This document shows positions 10,271-19,357 of a DNA stretch of 30,050 nt, piece after piece. A model generated the notes under the pieces. The model was given only the letters and a program-made list of their open reading frames with translations. It was not told the origin of the DNA and did no database searches. Position numbers and translations under genes: made by a program. The stretch is from Auxenochlorella pyrenoidosa (Eukaryota; Chlorophyta; Trebouxiophyceae; Chlorellales; Chlorellaceae), in contig KQ481967.1 in assembly GCA_001430745.1 (NCBI GenBank), forward strand, positions 603,595 to 633,644. Reading direction: 5' to 3'. Positions within the stretch are counted from its first letter, which is position 1; each line of letters starts with the position of its first letter.

Positions 10271-10394
10271 GAGAGCCGACAATCGTCCTGCCACAGTGGG
10301 CCGTATCAGCGTTGCTTATTACTGCTGCAAGACTTTGAAGTAACTACTGATTGTGAATTCCCTGCTTGGGCATTGCCTCAGGGACCCAGCCGCG
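10271..10394. promoter_or_regulatory. Shared divergent promoter region, FKBP / RUS
   Basis: Only 124 bp separate the longest FKBP start (minus) from the RUS ATG (plus); 226 bp if FKBP starts at 10168. A bidirectional promoter is inferred from layout alone. I see no clear TATA box. A plus-strand donor-like AAAG|GTAAGT at 10208/10209 hints that RUS transcripts may begin further left, inside the FKBP 5' end. Confidence 0.5.
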
Positions 10395-13314
10395 ATGGCG
10401 CCCCGCCCTGTTGCTCGGGAGTTCATCGACGGGCGATCGACTGTGCTCGTCGTGTCGGAGAGGGAGGTTGCGGGTGATCAAGGCTCCGCAAGGGTGCTGC
10501 CGGCTCCGTCCGCTGGCGGCGGCGAGGGCGGTTGCGGCACCCTGGCACGCCTGGCCGCAGGCGCCTTCCTGCCCGAAGGCTACCCCGACTCTGTCAGCAG
10601 CGACTATCTGAGTGAGAAATCAGGCAACTGCAACACACTGCAGGGCCTTGTGATCTTCAAGGCTTGCAGGCAGCATGCTCCACAATTAGCTTGCGAGCGC
10701 TCAACACCTTGTCTCCCCCCTCCCCAGGCTACCAGCTGTGGGACAGCATCCAGGGCCTGAGCAGCTACGTGCGCGGCATGCTCAGCAGCCAGGCCATGCT
10801 GGCAGGGGTGGGGGTCGGCAGCGCGGCCGCGACGCCGCTGGGCGCCGTCTTTCAGGTTTGCGGGGCGGGGCGCCCCGCAGGCTGGCTGCCAGGCAGTGGG
10901 GTGGTGCTCGACGGCAGGCAGGTCGTGCAATGCACCTCCCGCCACCTGAGGTGCATCGCACCACCTGCGTCTGGTGTGCCCGCCTTGCCAGCAGCCAGTC
11001 GGTCGCTTGCTCTGCCCTCTGGCAGCTGCTGTGCAAAGCACTGCCGGCCGGTGCCGGCATGCCCAGCGCTGCTCTTCCCCCCTCCCCCCCTGCTGCTCTG
11101 CAGTTCTTTGTCAAGGACATGAGCGGCATGGTGGGGGGCATCCTGTTTGCCTCCACGCAAGGCAGCGGCCTGGACTGCTACGCCAAGCAGTGGCGGCTGT
11201 TTGCCGACGTCATGAACGACGTTGGTCAGTGGGGCTGCCCGGGAAAGGTCGTTTTGCATGCTCAATGGCTGATTCGCAAGCAAGTCCTGCACAGGCTGAC
11301 CGGAATCTCGACAGGCCCACGCACCGCTGCCCCTCACAAGCTGGCGGCGGGCTCGTCATGCATGGTCAGCTTCAGTTTGTGTGCACGCACATACAGGTCA
11401 AACGGTTTCTGCCCTGCCGTGCCACCTGACGCTTTCCACTTATGGGCCACCTGTGCAGGCATGGCCCTGGAGCTGGCCTCCCCGCTGCTGCCGGGCGCCT
11501 TCCTGCTGCTGGCCTGCCTGGGGTCGGTGGCCCGCGCGGTGACGGGGGTGGCGGGCGGCGCCACGCGCATGGCGCTCACGCAGCACTTTGCGCGCCGCCG
11601 CAACGCCGCCGACATCGCCGCCAAGGAGGGCTCGCAGGCGCGCGCGGCCGGGCTGCTGCCGGGCTGGCTGCTGGGGGCTGGGCGGCAGCGGGTCTGGCGC
11701 CACCCCCCTGGCCGGCGTGCGGTTGGCGAGAGTCGCATCTTTTATGGAAGCACGCCGCCCGCCCGCCACGCCTGGGCCAGGGAGCGCCCCTTTGCAGCAC
11801 GTCCAATCTCGCGCTGCAGCGCTCCCAGCTGCTCATTGTTGAGCGGCAGCGGTGCTGCTGCGCCCTCCCCCTCCCCCTACAACAGGAGACGGCCGTCACG
11901 CTGGTGGGCATGGTGCTGGGCATGGCGTTGATACGGCTGGCGGCCGGCCGCCCCGCCCTCACCTGGGCCTCCTTTTGCGCGCTCACCGCTGTGCACGTGT
12001 GGGCCAACGTGCGCGCGATGCGCTGCCTGCGCATCGCCGGCATCAACCAGGCCCGGCTGGGCCTGCTCCTGCGGCACTACCTGCGCCAGGTGCGAGGCGC
12101 ACGCACTGGGTGATTGTGCCCTCGGCCGGCTGAGTGGCGGCGCTGGGCGACGGCCGCGCGTCCGGCGAGCAGTACACCTGGGCGCCTGTGCTCCCAGGCA
12201 TGCTTCCCCGACCTGTCAAGCTGCTGTTTGTGTGCCGCTCGGTGCCCGCCATAGCCAGTGACTCAAGGGCTCACCCCTCCCCTCTTCTCCGCTGCCACAC
12301 CCCGTGCCTCCAGGGCGCCGCCCTCACGCCCGCGCAGCTGGCGGAGAGGGAGAGCCTGGTGCCGCCGCCGCTGCAGCGCCTGCTGCGCCTGCTGGGCCTG
12401 GGCGGCCTGGCAGGCATGGGGCCGCTGGTGGCGGTGGCGCCTGGGCTGGCCAGCCTTGTGAGAGGGTTGCCACTGGGTCTGCTGGGTGGCGGTTCATGAT
12501 GGTTGCATGGGCCGCTTGCCAGCGCTGCGCGGCGGGCTGCCGACCAGCCCAGCCCGAGCAGCTGGCCAGCAGTGCAGAGCTGGGCCTCGCAAGGATGCCC
12601 GGCTTGGGCTGCCGCCAGCCGCCGCCCAGGGCTGCGGCAAGTTGTCCGCAGGGTGCGCTGCCCGCGCCAGAGCTCCCTGCGTGCAGCGTGCATCACGCCC
12701 CTTCATAGCCACAGCAGTTGGCGCCATGGCCGGCGCCTACTTTGCAACCGTCGGACTTATGGATCCGCATTCACCATGCACCCACATGCGCCATCGCCCT
12801 CTGATGGTTGGCGCCCCCATGCCCTGTGCAGAGGGCCCCGGTGCAGCGCCAGCTGGCGGCGGACCTGGCGCGGGCAGCGGGGCAGGGCAGTGGCCGGCTG
12901 TATGTTGCTGCCGCCACGTCGGCGGCGGGACGCGCCGGGCCGGATGCCGTGCTGCTGCTTCACCAGGCAGCAGGCCCAGCAGACATGCTGCAGGGCTACT
13001 GCGCCGCCCTCATGCTGGCCTGGGGGGCACAGGCAGGCCGCCGCAGGGGCCAGCCCACACCGTGGCCGGCCGCAGCACAGCGGGCGCTTGCAAACCCTGA
13101 TGCGTGGCTCAGCAGCGGCGGCAGCAGCAGCGCTGGCAGTTGCCAGCTGGCAGGCAGCGGCAAGAGCGGCGCTGGCGGCAAAGGTGGCGACTCTGCGGGC
13201 TATGCTGGGTTCCTGGATGTGCTTGCGGCGGCTGGGTGGGACCTGGGGCGGGTGGCCCTGATGCAGGGCCGGGCGCGGCTGGTGTGGGGCAGCGCCGACC
13301 TACACAGCAAATGA
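10395..13314 (+). CDS. RUS family (DUF647, ROOT UV-B SENSITIVE-like) protein, 491 aa
   Basis: Seven exons: 10395-10611, 10728-10855, 11104-11224, 11459-11637, 11886-12089, 12314-12457, 12832-13314 (1,476 nt; phases 1, 0, 1, 0, 0, 0). Family motifs occur in order: FLPEGYPDSVSSDYL, YQLWDSIQGLSSYVRG and GVGVG in exons 1-2; FVKDMSGMVGGILF and WRLFADVMNDVG in exon 3; VTGVAGGATRMALTQHFA and NAADIAAKEGSQ in exon 4; ETAVTLVGMVLGMAL in exon 5; a C-terminal LLHQAAGPADMLQGY and AGWDLGRVALMQG region in exon 7. Hydrophobic stretches in exons 4 and 5 suggest membrane association. Plant RUS proteins act in UV-B response, auxin transport or vitamin B6-related growth control, but the biochemical role is unsettled. 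Intron 4 seems to use a GC donor (CAG|GCGCGC), since only that junction gives the family string KEGSQET. The initiation ATG at 10395 is the first in frame. Exon 6 and its borders are the least certain. Confidence 0.88.
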
Positions 13315-13746
13315 GTGGCATTTGAGAGGCTGCGGCCCGGCACTCCATGGTGCCATGCTTCACTTGCTGTGAATGAAGCTTTGCTGCTGCTCTGGCATGT
13401 GAAGCTCCAGGCATGCAAAGTTGCAGTGGCGGGGCACGGTTAGGAGATGGCGACGCTGTGCCGAGCTGGCGGCGGTGGGGACTTCTGCTGCAGATCCGAA
13501 ATGGCTTGCACATCTTCCACGCATTTCAGACATAAAAGGACCGCCATCGCTCTGCCCGAGTGCCCACCGACTTTGCCTTTTCTCGGAAGCCTTTGCCTCG
13601 CTTCCATTCCGTCTTGAAACATCGCTCGCGCGCTCACAACAGCTTGAGGCTTTACGACTCACCCCCTGTGGTAGCTCTCCACCCGTCCTCCTCCCGACCA
13701 CCGCTGCCGCCACCGCTCCTGCTGCTGTTGGCACTGTTCTGCCGGC
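13315..13746. other. Intergenic: RUS 3' region and thioesterase 5' region
   Basis: About 430 bp between two plus-strand genes. A TATA-like ATAAAAGG lies at 13532-13539, about 210 bp before the thioesterase ATG, followed by a pyrimidine-rich leader. I found no TGTAA here for the RUS gene and no coding evidence. Confidence 0.5.
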
Positions 13747-15258
13747 ATGTCGCTGGCCCTGGGCGTGGGCTTCCTGCAGGCCAGCATCTCACAGACAGAC
13801 TGCTCCACCGATGAGCCAGTTTGTTTTGACACAACGGCGCTGCGCCAGCTGCACAGCATCGACGCGGCGCCGGGCAGGGTGACGGCTGAGCTGCCCGTCA
13901 CGCCAGCGGTCGCCAACAGATACGGAACACTGCACGGCGGCTGCATCGGTGGGGCGGGGGCAGGGCGGCCGACCCCGAGTGGCGCTCCCTGCGTGGTCTG
14001 CCTCGCCTGCGCTCCATGCTTGCTGCAGCCCTCCCCAGCCGCCCACCTCCTTGTAATGCTGTCGCTGCCGTCACCTAGCGCGCCTCCCATGCGTCCCATC
14101 CATCCCATGGCCCGCAGCCACGCTTGTGGACACGGTGGGCACCGCGGCGCTGGTGACTGTGAGCCCCAAGGGCGGCGTCAGCCTCAGCATCAACGTAAAC
14201 TACCTCTCCAAGGCGCCCCTCGGCGGCAGCGTGCTGGTGGAGGCGCGGGTGGGCTGGGCGGGGGCGCTGCCGAGGCCCGCGTGTGCTTTGTTGAATAGCT
14301 TGTGTTGGGGCCACCCCACAGGGGTCCCTCCCTGGCCGACGGTGCCTGGGCGCAGGTGCTGGCGCAGGCTGCGCCTGTGCCACGTTCAGCTGGCTCCTGT
14401 TGGCAACCGCACCGCCTTTTGAACGCCACAGTGGTCCTGCGCCGCTGGACGGCCACATAGCATGCCGTTGAAAGGTCACCCCAGTGCTAATGCTTCCTGC
14501 TGCCGCAACAAATGCACACCTGACAGCCCAGCACGGCTGGCAGCCGCGGCGTGCTCCCGCCACGCGTGGGCCGCTCACGCCTGCCGCCTGGGCGCAGCTG
14601 TGCACGCCGGGCCAGGCCCCTGCCGCCACCCGGAGCGCTCAACAAGCGGGGCCTGGCCCTGAGTCCCGCCCCTGGTCGAACCCCTCCAACGCCCCGTGTG
14701 TTTGCGATGCAGCTGGTCAAGTCGGGACGGACGATAGCCACCATCGACGTGCAGATCAAGGACAAAGCGACGGGGGCCCTTGTTGCCCAGGTGGGCACCC
14801 GGCCCTGTGGCAGCCGCAGCGCCGGCAGCTACTCCTGCTGCGCTGTGCTGCCTGGATGCCTGATTATCTAGTCTGGTCATCTAGTGCTTTGGGGCAGGAG
14901 CATAACGGGCGGTGGGTCCTTGCACCCACCGTGTGGCATACCACTGGCAGACGCCGCGGATGCCGCTGCGCTGGCAAGCACCGCTTGGGATGCCGGTCCA
15001 CATTTTGCGTGCCTGGCACGCCGCTCCCCTGCTCGAAACCGGGGCAGGCGCTCCCCGCCGCTCCTGCAGGGCACGCACGTCAAGTTCATTGCACAGGACG
15101 AGCTAGACCTCACGTCTTTCCTGGAGGGGACCCCACCGACGGCAGCAGCGCCAGGGGACCGCGGGCGCAGGCAAGGCGGCACGGGCACGCAGACGGCGGC
15201 AGCAGCAGGCACGCAGCAGCCGCAGGCGCGCCCCTCCGTGCCACGCTCCAGGCTGTAA
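13747..15258 (+). CDS. Hotdog-fold acyl-CoA thioesterase, ACOT13-like (199 aa)
   Basis: Exons 13747-13948, 14118-14248, 14713-14790 and 15070-15258 sum to 600 nt (phases 1, 0, 0). The PaaI/ACOT13 hotdog core is plain: NRYGTLHGGCIATLVDTVG (residues 57-75), GGVSLSINVNYLSKAPLG, then GRTIATIDVQIKDKATGAL and GTHVKF. By analogy with human ACOT13, Asn57, the HGG turn (63-65), Asp72 and Ser89 are the active-site residues. The enzyme would hydrolyse acyl-CoA to free fatty acid and CoA. No clear targeting peptide is seen, though the first 25 residues are not conserved, so location is open. After the fold there is a roughly 45-residue Ala/Gln/Gly/Arg-rich tail of low complexity. The ATG at 13747 is chosen as the first in frame with good context. 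Same strand as the RUS gene but about 430 bp away, so a separate transcription unit. Confidence 0.9.
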
Positions 15259-15821
15259 CTTGCCCCTCACACTGTTTTATCCTAGTTCCTGTTGATGTTC
15301 TGGTCACTGCCTTGTATTTTTTTGATGGCTTTCAGGGGCTGGCATAATCCGTGCCAGGCTCTGCTGGGGCCTCAACGGCTCAACGCGCATCATGCTGGAT
15401 GAGGGAAGGGCAACGTTGGTGTGTTTTGTGCCTACTGCCTGCTCCGGATCCCCCTTTTGCATTCCTGTTCACATGACTGCGTGCTGACATGCCTGCCTTT
15501 GAATCCTGCGACCCCTGCTTTCCTAGTGTTGACGACTGAGCCTGCCCGATGACAGCAGGCTGGACACGTCTTGAACAGCAGGAAGTTCACTGATTGGTAG
15601 GTGTGGGTGCTCGAGTGCCTGCTCGTCTCCTGACAACCATGCTTGCGTCCGTGCCCTTGGAACAGGCGAGGGAGCTACGCCACACTTTATGCAGCGCAGA
15701 CGGGCGCTGCGGCAGCGAGGCGGTCAGCATGCCGTGCCCGCGACCGACGCAACCTCGACATGCACATCTTCAGATGCAACCCCCAAACTGCACCCTGCTT
15801 GCTTGAACCCAGCTCTTCGCC
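15259..15821. other. Intergenic: thioesterase 3' region and copy C 5' region
   Basis: About 560 bp. A TGTAA (15254-15258) overlaps the thioesterase stop, probably too early to act as its poly(A) signal. The right half resembles the region before copy D: both contain CTGCTCGTCTCC, then GCAGCRAGNCGGTCAGCATGC (about 15713 and 19235). Promoter sequence was thus probably duplicated with the MYND genes. Confidence 0.55.
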
Positions 15822-18800
15822 ATGGACTCCAGGCGGTCCTCTGCCCAGCTGCGGGCCTGCGTTGCAGACCTGCGCGAGTTCTTCCGCTCAGCTGGCTCCC
15901 CTGCTCGCCGTTACCGCTTCAGTGCGAGGGCCAATTTAGCAAACACCCTGTTGGAAGTCGTCAAGGCACTCTCCAGGCAGGAGGGGGCGATTGCTCCGCA
16001 CAAGTGAGCGATTTTCGCCTAAAAAATTACCTTGAACGGTCTGGACACGGTCCAAAGCGGTGATGGATGAAAAAGCAGGCCTCGGCACTTCAGTGCTCAG
16101 GAGCTGCTTGGTCAGTGCCTGGCCGACGGCGTGCCACCGCTGCCGGCCCGCCGAGCCTGCTTTCCTGACCACTCTGTGCAGGGACTTGCTGCTGAGCCTG
16201 ACCAGCGGGCTGGACGCTGTGTCAGCCGCTGCTGCCGCCCTGGCCCAGGCTGGCATGAGCCCCGCGCCGCCGAGCCAAGACCTGCACGCCTTAGCCGGCT
16301 GGATACCACTGCTTGGCGCTGCAGCGATAGTGTCCCACACCCTGCTGGCGTTTGTCAGCCCCTACTGCTTGTCAGAAGCAGAGCAGGAGCGGCTGGCAGC
16401 CTCGGTGATGGCCTGTGTGGGCGCCATCTGTGCCGCCTGCAGCGCATTGGTGCCGCTGTGGCAGGAGCGGCGGTCAGCTGCAAGCCACAGCCTAGACCTC
16501 ATCCACGCCCAGATGGATGAGTGTGTGCGCTCCGCTTTTCTCGCCATTTTGATAGGCTTTGAGCACATCGCAGCTGCAAGCCGCACAGGGGCAGAGCCGG
16601 CGGCCCTGGCCCTGGCAGCCGCCCTGTCGGCCCATCTGCAGCCCGGGCGGGTGCTAGGCTGGCTGCGCAGTGCGATGTATGCTATGGACTGGGTGGTGGG
16701 CACCGTAGGTGAGAGGTGCTGCTGCATGCTGCATCGCTTGAAACTGCACTCCAATGACAAATGCCAGCACTGCCCAGAGCTGCCAGGCCACCCAACAGCC
16801 AGCCAACAGTCCTCGCCCCACTCTCCTGCCCTGCCTGCAGGCGCAGAGCAGAGTGCCTGCCTGAACACCCTGCTGACCGTCCAAGAATGCGCCAGATATG
16901 CAGATGTGGGGCTGGATCAGGCGCTCTGCGAGGAGCCTGAGCTCCTATCGCGCCTGGCTTGGCTGACGGCCCGGCTGCACGCAGCACTGGCGGCAGCCCC
17001 CAACTGGGCGGACATTTCCTGGTCCGACCGCCACAACATGGTCTGCCTGTGGGCAAGCAGCTGGAGCGACGTTTCCCTCACATCTGAAGCCCAGCAGGCC
17101 GCTCTGCTGCGGCTGCTGCTGGCCGCCGGCAGCATGCTCAAGGGCGAGTTGTCGCTGCTAGCCAGCCTGCCAGCACAGCCGCCAGCGGGTGCAGGCGCAC
17201 AGCAGGCAGGGCAGCTGGCCAGCTGTTGGCTTCACGGCATTCGTATGATAGGGCGGCACATATTCTTCCAGTGCAGTGCAGCCTCAAGCGAGCTCAGCGG
17301 CGGCCGGCGCGCCACCCGCCTGCGATCGCTGCTGCTGCTGCTGGCAGGCAGCTCGCAGCACGTGCTGCGCTTTGTGTCAGCCGCAGCGGCTGGCGGGCCA
17401 GCCGCTGAGGGCATCAGAGCAGAGGATGGGCCTTCCAGCGTCATTGAAGTGTTGCGACTGTGGGCCCAGGGCTGCTGGGCTATTTGCCACCAGTGCAGGC
17501 TGGCTGGCCCTGCTGGCAGCACCGAGCAGCAACAGGAGGCAGCCAGCGCAGTAGCGGGACTGCTGAGCAGGCTGCTGCAGCTGCTGGCTCAGCTGCCCAG
17601 GCTGGCAGAGGCGACCGGCGAGCCGCTGAGCAGCCGCATTGTGCTGACAGCAGCAGTTGAGGCGTCCACCCTGCTTGCCCACAGGTATGCCACTGCAGCG
17701 CACTGGGCTGTGCAGGTATTGCTTTGAATGTGTGCGTGGCCACACCTGCCTGCCTCTGCGGGGCTGCGTCAACCCTTGCTTGCATGCAACAGCACCTGCC
17801 AACCCTGCTGTCGTCCTGTTTCTGCAGGGCCGCCGGACCAGCAGGCCTGGAGCCCCTCTGTGCCAGCCTGGTGGCGCTGCACACCAGCGCCTGCCACGCT
17901 GTGCATGCCCTGCTTGCGTGCAGCGCCAGTGCACTGCGTCTGGCTGGTCTTGATGCGCTGCCGGGCCATGGAGGATCCCTGGATGCCAACGCCGCCGCCC
18001 TCCTGACGCGCACGCTGCTCGCCATCAACACAACCCTGCAAACGGCGCTGCTCATCGGGCAGCTGCAGACTGCCCCTGTTGATGGCAATGAGGAGTCGGC
18101 AGCACAGTGGGACAGGTGGGGCGGGGTGGCAGGGCGCAACTCAGGTTTTAGGAGGGCATTATATGCGCATGGCACGGCACAGTGGTGGGCTGTCAAGCAA
18201 GTGTTTGCGAGGATGACATTGTGCTTGCATATGCTCAACGCTCTTGCTTCACCTCTGCCCTGCTCTCCCTGCCCAACACCACAGGGCGTATGCCCGCTGC
18301 CTGCTTGAGCTGACTGCTGCCGTGGCGGCACTGCAGCCGCACACACTCGGCTGCAAGCGAAAGCGCAGCACCAAGTGGCTGCGCCCCAACACTGCACGGC
18401 AGCGCGCTGTGGCTGCCCTGCAGCAGCTGGCCAGCCCCCGCATTGCCCGGCGGTGCGGCCTGGGCGCGCCTGGCAGCAACGCGCTCAGCCACCCCAGCCA
18501 GCTGTCGGAGCAGGGCGTGCTGGCAGCGCTGGCGGGCCGGCTGATCGATCCAGCGAGCCGCGAGCTGCTACCGCCCTCCCTGGCGCGCCTGCTGCCCACA
18601 GGCGACGATGCAGGGCAGGGACCAGCCGCCACCCCTGTCCCCATGGCAGCAGCGGTGTTGCAGGCGCAGGCGCTGGCGCAGCGACCATGCGCACACCTGC
18701 TGTGCAGCACCCGAGCAGACAGCGGCCAGGGGAACCCAGCACCTCGCGGCAAGCGCTGCAGCGGCTGCAGCCTGGTGCGCTACTGCTCGCGTGCATGCCA

Positions 18801-18879
18801 GGTGGCAGACTGGCCGGCCCACAAGCTGGCCTGCCGCGCCCTGGCAGCGGCAGCCAACGGACGCAGCACCCAGCAGTAA
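15822..18879 (+). CDS. MYND-finger family protein, copy C (intact, 811 aa)
   Basis: Exons 15822-16003, 16182-16708, 16841-17684, 17828-18115 and 18285-18879 total 2,436 nt, with GT-AG junctions in phases 2, 1, 2, 2, identical to copy B. The start MDSRRSSAQLRACVADLREF is shared across the family. Residues 1 to about 740 are Ala/Leu-rich, probably an all-helical scaffold; I recognise no catalytic motif, membrane segment or signal peptide. The C-terminal finger (749-797) reads CAHLLC, 17 residues, then RGKRCSGCSLVRYCSRAC and WPAHKLAC, the Cys/His pattern of a MYND zinc finger with an enlarged first loop. This suggests a protein-interaction role, possibly in transcription, but function is unknown. 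Intron 2 (132 nt) is a multiple of three and stop-free, so its retention would add 44 residues. The finger-bearing end is nearly identical to that of copy D2, and exon 5 resembles copy A. Confidence 0.9.
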
Positions 18880-19357
18880 CAACGATGGCCAGGTTGTAGG
18901 CGAGGGCCTGGCGCAAGCTGAGCATCTTGCAAGTCATCACCTCCCGCTACCTGTGGCACAAGCTTGGTATGGTCTCTGCTGTCCCCGCTCCCATTTAGAC
19001 ATGACTACCTGCCCGCGCATGTGGCCGTTTTTGTGTAAACAAACCGTGCAGGCTTGCTGCCTTCAAGCGCTGAGAGCTGAGTACCTTGAGCGACCGCCGT
19101 TGCTCCATCGAGTGGATGGCAGTTGTGGTGCCTGCTCGTCTCCCAAGACATGACAGACATTCCCCACCCTGCTGCCCATGACCCTAGGACAAGCGAGGCA
19201 GCAATCTCACCATTGTAAAGATTTGAACCGGTGCGCAGCAGCAAGTCGGTCAGCATGCTACGCCAGCTGCGTGCGCCGCCTCGGCCAGCTCTTGGGCGCC
19301 GTCTGCACTGCCACTCTGATGCAGTTTTACTCTGATCGCCCCTGGTCTTCGGTGCCA
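18880..19357. other. Intergenic between MYND copies C and D; shared flanks
   Basis: Left part matches the sequence after the copy B stop (about 4600-4490 on minus), including the poly(A)-type signal. Right part matches the region before copy C. So it is the direct counterpart of the B-A spacer, in inverted orientation relative to it. Confidence 0.6.
19034..19038 (+). terminator. TGTAA poly(A)-type signal, copy C
   Basis: TGTAA 155 nt past the copy C stop, inside the flank shared with copy B (151 nt there). Confidence 0.55.
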
